Shown here: positions 34,997 to 43,737 of the stretch, piece by piece
Numbering within the stretch: position 1 is the first letter of the stretch
Layout of the letters: each line of letters opens with the position of its first letter
Origin: Mycobacterium sp.
Lineage (GTDB): Bacteria; Actinomycetota; Actinomycetes; Mycobacteriales; Mycobacteriaceae
DNA: 64,000 bases
Direction of reading: 5' to 3'
Assembly: GCF_019247635.1 (NCBI RefSeq)
Contig: NZ_JAFBAR010000107.1
Location: 24,030-88,029 of the forward strand
The notes under the pieces: generated by a model
Told to the model about the DNA's origin: nothing
Database searches by the model: none
Seen by the model: only the letters and a program-made list of their open reading frames with translations
Made by a program: the position numbers and the translations under genes

Positions 34997-36406
34997 GTGA
35001 ACAGCGTCGTCACACCAGTGCCCGGTCGGCCCGCCCTGCTCTTGGGCTCCTTTGACGTCGCCGATCTCGGCTATGTCGTCCAGGAGTTCTTCGTTTCCGG
35101 TACGGCGTCTTCCTACGCCCCAACAGAAGAACTCGGTGCCGACGGTCGGTGGACCGTGGCGCCCTCGGAAACCGCCGACTACACCACCCGTGTGGTGGCG
35201 CTGACCCCCGCCGACGAGACCAAGTTCAACGGGATCGTCCTCGTCGAGTGGCTTAACGTCAGTGGCGGCATCGACGCTCCGGCCGTGTGGTTCATGGCGC
35301 ATCGCGAGATCGTTCGCGCGGGCTTCGCCTACGTCGCGGTCTCCGCCCAGCAGGTGGGAGTTCAGGGCGGAGCAAGCCTGATGGGCGTGGACATGTCGCT
35401 GAAGAGCCAGGACCCGGCGCGGTATGCGCTCCTGAGCCACCCCGGCGACGCCTTCGCATACGACATCTTTTCCCAGGCCGGCCGGATCGTCGGAGATGTT
35501 CTGGGTGGTCTGCGCCCAGAGCATGTCGTCGCTCTGGGCGAGTCCCAGTCGGCGATGTTCATGACGAGCTACGTCAACGCGATCGATCCACTGGCCCGGG
35601 TCTACGACGGGTTCCTCGTCCATTCCCGGTTCGCCTCGGCGGCGCCACTGGACGGGAGTTCGATCTTCGACGAGTCGCAGACCGGCTTACCGCCAGCGAT
35701 CGCATTTCGTCCCGACCTGCGAGTGCCGCTGCTCGCGGTCATCACCGAAACCGATCTGTTCGGCGGCCTGCGATTCGGTTATTTCTTTGCGCGGCAACCG
35801 GACAACCCACTGTTGCGGGTGTGGGAGATCGCCGGCACCGCGCACGCCGATAACTACACGATCCAAGTGGCGCCGATCGATTCCGGGTCCGCGGCGCTGG
35901 GCGATCTGGTGGCCGCCTACGCGCCGACCAACATGCTGATGGGCCAGCAACTGGAGCACTGCATCAACTTCGCCCCGCAGCACCACTACGTCCTGCAGGC
36001 GGCGCTGTCGAAGCTCTGCCACTGGGTCCGAACGGGCCAACCGGCGCCCGGCGCCGCTCTTATCGAGGCACGCGGAGACGACCCGCCGGAGCCGATCGTG
36101 GACGCCAACGGGCTTGCGCAGGGCGGCATCCGGACCCCATGGGTCGACGTGCCGGTGGCGCGGACGTCCGGCGCCGGCAGCGTCGACAACGTCATGGCCA
36201 TGATCTTTGGCTCCGGCGAACTGTTCGACGCGACCACCCTGCGCCGCCTCTACCCGGGCGGGGTCGACGAGTACTTGCGGCGCTTCAGCGCCGCGCTCGA
36301 CGCCGCGGTGCAATGCGGCTTCATCTTGCCGGCGGATCGTTCGGAGATCATCGAACTGGCCGGCGCGACGTACCCGGGGACCGGCGACGCGTTCACTCTG
36401 CACTGA
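34997..36406 (+). CDS. Alpha/beta-hydrolase domain protein (Abhydrolase_10 type)
   Basis: About 469 residues. The conserved opening YVVQEFFVSGTASSY, VEWLNVSGG and the nucleophile region ALGESQSAMF (GxSxS) match the large alpha/beta-hydrolase family once called hypothetical in mycobacteria. HADNY near the C-terminal third could hold the catalytic His. The activity is unknown. The GTG at 34997 is chosen since the ORF-track start at 34748 overlaps lpqC heavily. Together with lpqC it may form a MarR-controlled hydrolase operon. Its last codons lie inside hairpin member C. Confidence 0.75.
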   Translation: MNSVVTPVPGRPALLLGSFDVADLGYVVQEFFVSGTASSYAPTEELGADGRWTVAPSETADYTTRVVALTPADETKFNGIVLVEWLNVSGGIDAPAVWFMAHREIVRAGFAYVAVSAQQVGVQGGASLMGVDMSLKSQDPARYALLSHPGDAFAYDIFSQAGRIVGDVLGGLRPEHVVALGESQSAMFMTSYVNAIDPLARVYDGFLVHSRFASAAPLDGSSIFDESQTGLPPAIAFRPDLRVPLLAVITETDLFGGLRFGYFFARQPDNPLLRVWEIAGTAHADNYTIQVAPIDSGSAALGDLVAAYAPTNMLMGQQLEHCINFAPQHHYVLQAALSKLCHWVRTGQPAPGAALIEARGDDPPEPIVDANGLAQGGIRTPWVDVPVARTSGAGSVDNVMAMIFGSGELFDATTLRRLYPGGVDEYLRRFSAALDAAVQCGFILPADRSEIIELAGATYPGTGDAFTLH

Positions 36407-36451
36407 GGGTGGGGGTCACTCGTAAAAGTTCGCCGTGAGCGCCGAGTCAAC
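36391..36451. repeat. Intergenic hairpin, family member C, overlapping a stop codon
   Basis: GTTCACTCTGCAC and GCGCCGAGTCAAC form an imperfect stem whose left arm includes the last codons and stop of the hydrolase gene. The loop contains GTCACTCGTAAAAGTTCG, related to the loops of members A and B. Confidence 0.6.
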
Positions 36452-36473
36452 TAGCCCGGAGCCCGGGGGCGTA

Positions 36474-36479
36474 TATCGT
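36474..36479 (+). promoter_or_regulatory. Leaderless-type -10 box for the SDR gene
   Basis: TATCGT fits the mycobacterial TANNNT -10 and ends seven bases before the ATG at 36487, so transcription would begin at or next to the start codon. No clear -35 is visible. Confidence 0.4.
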
Positions 36480-36486
36480 TTCGACC

Positions 36487-37245
36487 ATGGCCGACCTCAT
36501 GCCGCTCACGGGCCGACGCATCCTGGTCACCGGCGGGGCGACGGGTATCGGCGCGGCCGCCGTCGGAGTCCTCGCTGAGGCGGGCGCCGAGGTCGCCGCG
36601 ACCTACCACAAGACCCCGCCGCCCGATGACCTGGCCGCCACCTGGCTGCAGTGCGACCTGCGCGAGGCCGACGCGGTCTCGGCGATGGTGGGCCAGACGG
36701 CAGATCGCCTCGGTGGGCTCGACGTACTGGTCAACGCGGCGGGCCTGTGGCAACCGGGCATACCGGGCTACGTCAGCGCCGAGGAGATTTCGTTCCTGTT
36801 GGACACCAACGTGAAGGCGACCATCCTCACCAATCAGGCCGCGCACGCGGTCATGAAAGGGAGCGGCGGCAGGATCATCAACTTCGGTTCCTCCGAAGCC
36901 GTTGTGGGCAGCCCGATTTCGGCTGTTTACGCCGCGACCAAGGGAGCGGTACAGGCGTGGACGCGGTCGGCCGCGCGCGCCTGGGCCGCCGACAACGTGA
37001 CCGTCAACGCCCTGGCGCCCGCGGTACAGACACCGGGCGCGGACCGGTTGCGGGATTTCCTCGGCCCGGAGGCCGGCGCCCTCATCGACCAACAGCTCAA
37101 GATGATGATCCCGCTCGGCGGAGCCCTGGGCGAACCCGCGCGCGACGTCGGGCCGATGCTGGTCTTTCTGGCCGGCCCGGGTTCGGGCTTCATCACCGGG
37201 CAGCTGCTGGCGGTGGACGGCGGCCTGATGATGGTGGGCGGATAG
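36487..37245 (+). CDS. Short-chain dehydrogenase/reductase (Rv3530c-like)
   Basis: 252 residues with TGGATGIG, NAAG, the Ser block NFGSSEA, YAATKGAV for Tyr/Lys, and the C-terminal SGFITGQLLAVDGG. It is a typical SDR oxidoreductase with an unknown alcohol or ketone substrate. It begins a three-gene unit with a DUF1214 protein (12 bases downstream) and a sulfotransferase. The same three families lie together as Rv3531c, Rv3530c and Rv3529c in M. tuberculosis, in a different order, which argues for one conserved pathway. Confidence 0.85.
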   Translation: MADLMPLTGRRILVTGGATGIGAAAVGVLAEAGAEVAATYHKTPPPDDLAATWLQCDLREADAVSAMVGQTADRLGGLDVLVNAAGLWQPGIPGYVSAEEISFLLDTNVKATILTNQAAHAVMKGSGGRIINFGSSEAVVGSPISAVYAATKGAVQAWTRSAARAWAADNVTVNALAPAVQTPGADRLRDFLGPEAGALIDQQLKMMIPLGGALGEPARDVGPMLVFLAGPGSGFITGQLLAVDGGLMMVGG

Positions 37246-37257
37246 AGACAACCGACT

Positions 37258-38334
37258 ATGCCTCAAGAGGTGCCGCTCACCCAGGCCGCATGGCAGTTTT
37301 TCCGGCAGATGCTGGCCGACGTCACCAAGATCATGACCGAGGACGCCGAATCCGAACGGGAGCTGCTCGAAGGCCTACGGGTCATCGCCCGGGTCTCATC
37401 GCTGTGCGCGCAGATGTCGGTCGAATCCGACCTCGGCCAGCCGGTCTTCTTCGATATGTGTTCGCCGAACCGGATGATCGGTGGCCCCAATCCCGACGGT
37501 AACTACTACCTGGCGATGATCCGCGGCGACCGGCGCTACCGTATCACCGGCACCCGCGGCACCAGCGCCTACCTCGGTTTTCAGATCCTGGCCGGCACCG
37601 GCCTGACTCCGCGGCGAATGTCCAACTACGTCAGCGACGCCGATTTGGTGCTCACCTCAGGCGAATTCGCGATCGTCCTTTCAGCGGGCGAGCCCGACGA
37701 CCTCGGCGGCGCGCACTGGGTGCAGATTCCCGACGACGCCTCGTCGGTCGTCGTCCGGGAGTACATCGGTGATCGCGCCGTCGAGGAATTGGCCACCTTG
37801 CGGATCGTGGCTCTTGACCCCGACCCGGTGACCGCGTTGACCGACGGCGAACTCGCCGAGCAGTTCACCGCGATGGCGTGGTCACTGATGAAGCTCACCA
37901 CACTGCACCGCACCATCAAACCCGAACTGCTGCAACGGCCCAACACGCTGCTCACGGCCGAAGCCGCCGATCTCGGTGCGGCCGACACCACCCCGGACAA
38001 TCTGTACATGATGGGGACCTTCCGGCTCGACCCCGATCAGGCGCTGATTCTCGACATCGACCCGCCCGACACCCGGTACTGGAACGTCACGTTGGAAAGC
38101 ATCTGGCATGAGTGCCTGGATCCGCGGCGCCGGCACAGCTCGGCGACCAATCGGGCGGCGCGGCCGGGCGCGGATGGGCGGGTGCGTATCGCAATCTCCG
38201 CGCAGGACTACGGGTTTGGCCATTGGCTGGACACCGGCGGCCGCCATCGCGGGTTTGTGGTGCTGCGCTGGCTGGATAACCCCGAGCCTCCCGCGGTCAC
38301 CGTGACGGTGCGCCGAGCCGGAGAGCGGGCATGA
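37258..38334 (+). CDS. DUF1214 domain protein (Rv3531c-like)
   Basis: 358 residues. The C-terminal half contains the DUF1214 pattern: MGTFRLDPDQALILDIDPPDTRYWNVTLESIW, then RVRIAISAQDYGFGHWLDTGG. The N-terminal half (PNRMIGGPNPDGNYYLAMI, GTRGTSAYLGFQIL) has the associated strands. The domain is common next to lipid and steroid enzymes, but no reaction is known to me. It lies between the SDR and the sulfotransferase; its stop overlaps the sulfotransferase start as ATGA. Confidence 0.78.
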   Translation: MPQEVPLTQAAWQFFRQMLADVTKIMTEDAESERELLEGLRVIARVSSLCAQMSVESDLGQPVFFDMCSPNRMIGGPNPDGNYYLAMIRGDRRYRITGTRGTSAYLGFQILAGTGLTPRRMSNYVSDADLVLTSGEFAIVLSAGEPDDLGGAHWVQIPDDASSVVVREYIGDRAVEELATLRIVALDPDPVTALTDGELAEQFTAMAWSLMKLTTLHRTIKPELLQRPNTLLTAEAADLGAADTTPDNLYMMGTFRLDPDQALILDIDPPDTRYWNVTLESIWHECLDPRRRHSSATNRAARPGADGRVRIAISAQDYGFGHWLDTGGRHRGFVVLRWLDNPEPPAVTVTVRRAGERA

Positions 38335-39515
38335 CGTTAGCGGAGCGATTCGACCCGGGACGGCTCATCGCCGCCGCCTGCGAGGAAGCCGGTAGCGACG
38401 ACTTCGGCTACACCTCTGCTCACGAAGGCTGGCGGCTAGGGTTGGCAGGCGTCACCGACGGGCTGATCAACGACGCGCGGTTGTCGGCCATCGGTGTCGA
38501 GATCGCGCACCTGGACCTGATGCGCGCGCTGAAGAACAGGCTCGACGTAATCGCTTGGCGCAAAGAGCATCCCGAGATCGCCGCCAAGCCGATCACCGCG
38601 CCGATCTTCATCGTCGGCCAACCCCGCACCGGCACGACGATCCTCTACGACCTGCTCGCCCAGGACCCCGATCTGCGTGCGCCGCTGACCTGGGAGGTGG
38701 ACGCGCCCTGCCCGGTCCCGCAACCCGAGACCTACCACGACGATCCGCGCATCGCCGCCACCCAGGCCAGTATCGAACTTTCCGAGCAGATCATCCCCGG
38801 GTTCCTGGCGTTTCACCCGATGGGTGCGCTGGTCGGGCAGGAGTGCGTCCGCATCACGGCCAGCGAATTCACCAGCATGATCTATTCGGTGCAGTACCGG
38901 CTGCCGAGCTACTACCGCTGGCTGCTGTACGAGGCGGATTATGCCGGTGCCTACCGATTCCACCGAATCTTCCTGCAGCACTTGCAATCCGGCGTTCCGG
39001 GTCAATGGCTGCTGAAATCGCCCGCACACCTGTGGCAACTGGACGCGCTGCTGGCCGAGTACCCGGACGCTGTGATCGTGCAGACCCATCGCGATCCGCT
39101 CAACGTCATCTCGTCGATCGCCGCGCTGACCCAGCACCTGCGCCGGATGGGCAGCGACGAGTCGGACATCGCCGAGTGCGCGGCCCAGTCCTACGAGGAG
39201 ATCGTCGTCGGCCTGGAGCGGGGAATGGCCTTGCGCGACAACGGCGCGGTGCCCGCCGACCGCGTGATCGACGTGCAGTTCACCGATTTCATGAAAGACC
39301 CCTGGACCTCGATCGGCGACATCTATCGGAAGCTGGGCCGGGAGCTGCGGCCCGACGCCGAACAGCGGATGCGTGAGTTCCTGGCCGCACACCCCGCAGA
39401 CGGCGGGCGAGGCCGCTACACCTGGTCGGACACCGGCCTGGACGCCGGGGAGGTTCGCGAGCGGGTACGCGCCTACCAGGAGCGCTACGCGGTACCCACC
39501 GAGCCGCTACGCTGA
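38331..39515 (+). CDS. PAPS-dependent sulfotransferase family protein (Rv3529c-like)
   Basis: 394 residues. The 5'-phosphosulfate loop IVGQPRTGTTILYDLLAQD lies near residue 95 and the 3'-phosphate motif QTHRDPLNVISSI near 250, the two signatures of the Sulfotransfer_3 family. It should transfer sulfate from PAPS to a hydroxyl group, perhaps on a lipid or sterol, if the family activity is conserved. The start overlaps the DUF1214 stop (ATGA). The last nine bases overlap the convergent ABC ATPase gene. Confidence 0.83.
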   Translation: MTLAERFDPGRLIAAACEEAGSDDFGYTSAHEGWRLGLAGVTDGLINDARLSAIGVEIAHLDLMRALKNRLDVIAWRKEHPEIAAKPITAPIFIVGQPRTGTTILYDLLAQDPDLRAPLTWEVDAPCPVPQPETYHDDPRIAATQASIELSEQIIPGFLAFHPMGALVGQECVRITASEFTSMIYSVQYRLPSYYRWLLYEADYAGAYRFHRIFLQHLQSGVPGQWLLKSPAHLWQLDALLAEYPDAVIVQTHRDPLNVISSIAALTQHLRRMGSDESDIAECAAQSYEEIVVGLERGMALRDNGAVPADRVIDVQFTDFMKDPWTSIGDIYRKLGRELRPDAEQRMREFLAAHPADGGRGRYTWSDTGLDAGEVRERVRAYQERYAVPTEPLR

Positions 39516-40514
39516 GCCGGCTTGCTCGCCGGCAAGCTCGCGGTGCTCGATGAGGTCGCGCATGCCTCCCGCACCCAGCCGTTCTCGAAACGACTGTGCC
39601 GTGTAGCCGACGGCGGTCGCGTCGGTGCGGGCGCGCACGGTGGCCGAACGTGGCATGTGGAACAGCACGCCGATTTCGCCGAAGTAGTCCCCGGCCCCGG
39701 CGACCTTGACCAATTCCTCACCGCCATCGGCCAATTCGCGCAGGATATCGAACTCACCTTCGGACACGATGTAGATCAGATCCCCCATCGTGCACTGCTC
39801 GAACAGCACTTCGCCGGCCTTCAGCCGCACGGTCTCCGGTGAACGGTTGGTCGACTCCTGCGCGGGCATCAGCTCGACCACGCGATCGGCCATCGGCAGT
39901 ATCCGGCTGTCGTGCGTCGCGACCACCACCACGTGGTCACCGTCGGCGAGTTCGCGGATCAGCCGCAGCACCTCCTCGACCTGAATGAAGTCCAGGTGCG
40001 CGGTCGGCTCGTCGGCCAGGATCAGCGGCGGATCCAACGCGATCGCACGGGCCACCGCGACCCGCTGCTGCTGTCCGCCGCTGAGGTCGCCGGGCCGATG
40101 TTTCATCCGATCACCAGGGTTGACCCGGTTCAGCAGTTCCTCGGCACGCTTGCGCGAGGCCGGGCGCGACATCCCGGCGGCCCGCAGCGGGATCATCACG
40201 TTCTCCAGCGCGGTCAGACTTGGCACCAGATTGAACGCCTGAAAGACGATGCCGACCTTGTCACGCCGATACTGCGCCAACGCGCCGCCGTCCAGGCGGG
40301 TGACTTCGATGCCGGCGAACTTGATCGTCCCCGACTTCGGCCGCAGGATGCCTCCCAGGCACGACAGTAGCGTGGTCTTGCCACACCCACTGGGCCCCAA
40401 CAATATTGCCAACGACCCCGCTTCCACTTCGAGACTCAACCCGTTGATGGGGCGCAGCGCGTAGCCACCGCTGGAGTACTCGACGACGAGTTCCTGAATG
40501 CTGAGATCGCCCAT
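39507..40514 (-). CDS. ABC transporter ATPase fused to a cyclic-nucleotide-binding domain (copy 1, Rv0073-like)
   Basis: 335 residues. The first 225 are a MacB/LolD-type ATPase with Walker A GPSGCGKTT, signature LSGGQQQR, Walker B LILADEPTAHLD and the H-loop ATHDS. Residues 235-325 form a cyclic-nucleotide-binding domain, with GEVLFEQCTMGDLIYIVSEGE and the phosphate-binding cassette YFGEIGVLFHMPRSATVRA. The arrangement matches M. tuberculosis Rv0073 (annotated as glutamine transport, though the family suggests an exporter or mechanotransmission system). The ATG at 40514 is four bases from the permease stop. It is the last gene of the duplicated unit. Confidence 0.87.
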   Translation of the reverse strand: MGDLSIQELVVEYSSGGYALRPINGLSLEVEAGSLAILLGPSGCGKTTLLSCLGGILRPKSGTIKFAGIEVTRLDGGALAQYRRDKVGIVFQAFNLVPSLTALENVMIPLRAAGMSRPASRKRAEELLNRVNPGDRMKHRPGDLSGGQQQRVAVARAIALDPPLILADEPTAHLDFIQVEEVLRLIRELADGDHVVVVATHDSRILPMADRVVELMPAQESTNRSPETVRLKAGEVLFEQCTMGDLIYIVSEGEFDILRELADGGEELVKVAGAGDYFGEIGVLFHMPRSATVRARTDATAVGYTAQSFRERLGAGGMRDLIEHRELAGEQAGSA

Positions 40515-40518
40515 CGCC

Positions 40519-41568
40519 CTACGGGCCTCCAAACGCCAGCGCGGGATCGACGGCTACCGCGCGCCGCAGTCCGGCGACGCTGGCCAACAAGCCAATGACG
40601 ATCGCGACCACCGGCAGCACCAGGTAGGCGCCGGTCGGAACCACAACGAGCATCGGGAACAGCGGGGCGAGCAGCTGGGCAAGGATGACGCCCACTACCG
40701 CGGCGAGCAGGGTGACGACAAGCGCCTGCAGCGCGAGTCCCACCAGAATCGAGCGCGTCGGAACACCGATCGCCTTGAACACCGCAAAGTCGCGCAATCG
40801 CTCGAGCGCGGAGAGGTACACCACCGAACCGACAATCAGCACCGCCACGATCCACAGCAACAGGGCGATGATCGTGATCGCATCGACCGCAACCTGCAAC
40901 GGACGCATCAGGTCGGTGACACCGCCGGATCGGGCGACCATCTGATAACCCTGGGGGAGTTCCCTTGGCGTGCCACGGATTCCGATCGAGGTGACCATCG
41001 GCTGACCGTTGTACGCCAGTTGCTGCAACCCTTCGGTCGTGAGGAAGATGTTGGGCATCTTGGCCAATGCGGTGGAGTTCGGCACGATGCCGACGATCCG
41101 CAAGATGCGCGCACCAACCTGCACATCCTCACCGACGTGTCGGCCCAGTGTGCTCGACACCGCGACCTCGTCCGGCGATGACGGCGCGCGACCCTCCGAG
41201 ACGCGCGGCATCCCTGGTCCGTGCTCTGGGGCGCCGAAGGCCGTGGTGTTGCGTGTCGCGCTGCCTTCCCTGATCGTCGACGCCGCGGTGGCCAACGGCG
41301 CCGCGGCGTCGACGCCGGGTTCGGTTGTCACTCGGGCCAGGTCGACCGGCGCGAATGGTGTCGAGCCCAGGAAGGGTCCGGCGGCACCGGCTTTGACCAC
41401 GAACGCGTCGACGCCCATCGAATCGACAGTGCGCTCGGCCTCGACCCGAAAGCCGTTCGCGAGTCCGGTCAGCACGAGCGTCATCGCGAACACCAATCCG
41501 GTGCTGATGATCGCGATCACCAAGCGCCGCCGCCGCCATTGCATGTCGCGCAACGCCGCGAAAAGCAT
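40519..41568 (-). CDS. FtsX/MacB-type ABC permease (copy 1, Rv0072-like)
   Basis: 349 residues, the length I recall for Rv0072. One N-terminal membrane helix (LVIAIISTGLVFAMTLVLTGLANG) is followed by a large external domain of about 200 residues. Three C-terminal helices complete the FtsX/MacB topology. Such permeases move lipids or peptides out of the membrane or transmit force rather than import amino acids. It pairs with the ATPase gene four bases downstream. Its sequence differs clearly from copy 2 in the external domain, so the two copies may recognise different substrates. Confidence 0.85.
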   Translation of the reverse strand: MLFAALRDMQWRRRRLVIAIISTGLVFAMTLVLTGLANGFRVEAERTVDSMGVDAFVVKAGAAGPFLGSTPFAPVDLARVTTEPGVDAAAPLATAASTIREGSATRNTTAFGAPEHGPGMPRVSEGRAPSSPDEVAVSSTLGRHVGEDVQVGARILRIVGIVPNSTALAKMPNIFLTTEGLQQLAYNGQPMVTSIGIRGTPRELPQGYQMVARSGGVTDLMRPLQVAVDAITIIALLLWIVAVLIVGSVVYLSALERLRDFAVFKAIGVPTRSILVGLALQALVVTLLAAVVGVILAQLLAPLFPMLVVVPTGAYLVLPVVAIVIGLLASVAGLRRAVAVDPALAFGGP

Positions 41569-41612
41569 GCATAGACGCTACCGCCGCCGCCCCGTTCTGG
41601 GCAGGGTGAATT

Positions 41613-42605
41613 TCACTCGCTGGCAAGCTCGCGGTGCTCGATCACCTCGCGCATGCCTCCCGCACCCAGCCGTTCTCGAAACGACTGTGCCGTGTAGCCG
41701 ACGACGGTCGCGTCGGTGCGAGCACGCGCGGTCGCCGAGCGCGGCAGGTGAAACAGCACCCCGATCTCACCGAAGTAGTCTCCCCGTCGGGCTACCCGCA
41801 CCAATTCCTCGCCGCCATCGGTCAATTCGCGCGCGATCTCGAATTCACCTTCGGACACCACGTAGATCAGATCGCCCATCGTGGATTGTTCGAACAGCAC
41901 CTCGCCGGCCTTCAGCCGCACGGTCTCCGGTGGCCGATTCGTCGACTCGTAGGCCGGCATCAGTTCGACCACGCGATCGGCCATCGGCAGTATCCGGCTG
42001 TCATGCGTCGCGACCACCACCACGCGGTCACCGTCGGCGAGTTCACGGATCAGCCGCAGCACCTCCTCGACCTGAATGAAGTCCAGGTGCGCGGTCGGCT
42101 CGTCGGCCAGGATCAGCGGCGGATCCAACGCGATCGCACGGGCCACCGCGACCCGCTGCTGCTGCCCGCCGCTGAGGTCGCCGGGCCGATGTTTCATCCG
42201 ATCACCAAGGTTGACCCGGTTCAGCAGTTCCTCGGCACGCTTGCGCGAGGCCCCGCGCGACATCCCGGCCGAGCGCAGCGGGATCATCACGTTCTCCAGC
42301 GCGGTCAGACTCGGCACCAGATTGAACGCCTGAAAGACGATGCCGACCTTGTCGCGCCGGTACTTCGCCAGGGCGCGTCCGTCGAGGGTGGTGATGTCGA
42401 GATCGTCGAATTTGATCGCCCCCGACTTCGGCCGCAGGATGCCGCCGATACAGGACAGCAGCGTCGTCTTCCCGCAGCCACTGGGCCCCAGCAGGATCAC
42501 CAATGACCCGGCACCCACATCGAGGTTCAAGCCGTTGATCGGGCGCAGCGCATAGCCGCCGCTCGAGTACTCGACGACGAGTTCCTCAATGCTGAGATCG
42601 CCCAT
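41613..42605 (-). CDS. ABC transporter ATPase fused to a cyclic-nucleotide-binding domain (copy 2, Rv0073-like)
   Basis: 330 residues, the length I recall for Rv0073. Walker A, signature, Walker B and H-loop are identical in sequence to copy 1, and the CNB cassette reads YFGEIGVLFHLPRSATARA. At DNA level a stretch of about 160 bases around the signature and Walker B regions differs from copy 1 at only one position, far less than elsewhere in the unit, which points to recent gene conversion. It starts three bases after the copy-2 permease stop. Confidence 0.87.
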   Translation of the reverse strand: MGDLSIEELVVEYSSGGYALRPINGLNLDVGAGSLVILLGPSGCGKTTLLSCIGGILRPKSGAIKFDDLDITTLDGRALAKYRRDKVGIVFQAFNLVPSLTALENVMIPLRSAGMSRGASRKRAEELLNRVNLGDRMKHRPGDLSGGQQQRVAVARAIALDPPLILADEPTAHLDFIQVEEVLRLIRELADGDRVVVVATHDSRILPMADRVVELMPAYESTNRPPETVRLKAGEVLFEQSTMGDLIYVVSEGEFEIARELTDGGEELVRVARRGDYFGEIGVLFHLPRSATARARTDATVVGYTAQSFRERLGAGGMREVIEHRELASE

Positions 42606-42608
42606 CGG

Positions 42609-43658
42609 CTAGGGACCTCCAAACGCCAGCGCGGGATCGACGGCGACTACCCGCCGCAGCCCGGCGAGGCTGGCCAGCAGGCCGATGAGGATCGCGACCA
42701 CAGGTAACGCCAGGTAGGCGTAGCTGGGCACCGCGACAACCATCGGGAACAACGGCGCCAGCAGCTTCGAAAGGGCGACGCCGACCACCGCCGCGAACAG
42801 CGAGACGACCAGCGCCTGCAGCGCCAGACCCGCCATGATCGAGTGCGTCGGCGTGCCGATCGCCTTGAACACGGCAAAGTCGCGCAGCCGTTCGAGCGCG
42901 GACAGGTATACCACCGACCCGACGATCAGCACCGCCACGATCCACAGCAGGACGGCCACGATCGAGATCGAATTCACGGCGACCTTCAACGGCCGCAGCA
43001 GATCGTTGACCGCGCCCGTTCGATCGAAGGTCTGATAACCATCCGGGAGTTGACGCGGCGCGCCGACGACCCCGATTGACGTCACGTTTGCCAAGCCGTT
43101 GTACGCAACTTGCTGCAGGCCCTCGGTCGTCAGGAAGATGTTTGGAATCTTGGCCAGGGCGGTCGAATCGGGCACGATGCCGACGATCTGCAGCGTGTGC
43201 GGACCGACCTCGATGGTCTCTCCGAGATTGCGGCCCAGCGCGCTCGATGCCGCAACCTCGCCCGGCCGCGACGGCGGCCGGCCCTCGGAGACCTCCGGCA
43301 TGCCGGGCCCGTGCTCGGGCGCGCCGAAGGCCGTCACGTTTCGTCCCGACGTACCTTCCTTCATGATCGTTCCGACGCATGCCAACGGTGCCGCAGCGAC
43401 GACGCCCGGTTCAGCGGCGACGCGAGCCAGTCCGTTGTCGGGGAACGGCGTCGAACCCAGGAATGGTCCGGCCGCTCCAGCCTTGACCACGAATACGTCG
43501 ACGCCCAGCGAATCGACGGTGCGCCTGGCCTCGACCCGGAAGCCGTTGGCGAGCCCGGTCAGCACGAGCGTCATCGCGAACACCAGGGCGGTGCTGACGA
43601 TCGCGATCACCAGGCGCCGCTTTCGCCACTGCATATCGCGCAACGCAGCAAAGAGCAT
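42609..43658 (-). CDS. FtsX/MacB-type ABC permease (copy 2, Rv0072-like)
   Basis: 349 residues with one N-terminal membrane helix, a large external domain and three C-terminal helices (including SIVAVLLWIVAVLIVGSVVYL). It is the first gene of the minus-strand unit permease 2-ATPase 2-permease 1-ATPase 1 and is divergent from the Eis-type gene, with 79 bases between them. The motif ALERLRDFAVFKAIGTPT before the second helix is typical of the MacB/FtsX coupling region. Confidence 0.85.
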   Translation of the reverse strand: MLFAALRDMQWRKRRLVIAIVSTALVFAMTLVLTGLANGFRVEARRTVDSLGVDVFVVKAGAAGPFLGSTPFPDNGLARVAAEPGVVAAAPLACVGTIMKEGTSGRNVTAFGAPEHGPGMPEVSEGRPPSRPGEVAASSALGRNLGETIEVGPHTLQIVGIVPDSTALAKIPNIFLTTEGLQQVAYNGLANVTSIGVVGAPRQLPDGYQTFDRTGAVNDLLRPLKVAVNSISIVAVLLWIVAVLIVGSVVYLSALERLRDFAVFKAIGTPTHSIMAGLALQALVVSLFAAVVGVALSKLLAPLFPMVVAVPSYAYLALPVVAILIGLLASLAGLRRVVAVDPALAFGGP

Positions 43659-43737
43659 GGCGGTGACGTTACCGAGATCGCCACGTCCGCGACCAGGGTT
43701 TGTCTGCGTTTCTCGCGGTTTGGCACACTACTTCCGC

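Larger units (their letters stand above)
39507..43658 (-). repeat. Tandem duplication of the permease-ATPase pair (period about 2.09 kb)
   Basis: Corresponding positions of the two copies are 2,091 bases apart (ATPase starts 40514 and 42605) or 2,090 (permease starts 41568 and 43658). Gene order and junction spacing are preserved, so this is a direct tandem duplication. Divergence is uneven: ATPase cores are almost identical, while permease external domains and ATPase C-termini differ more. Confidence 0.9.
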
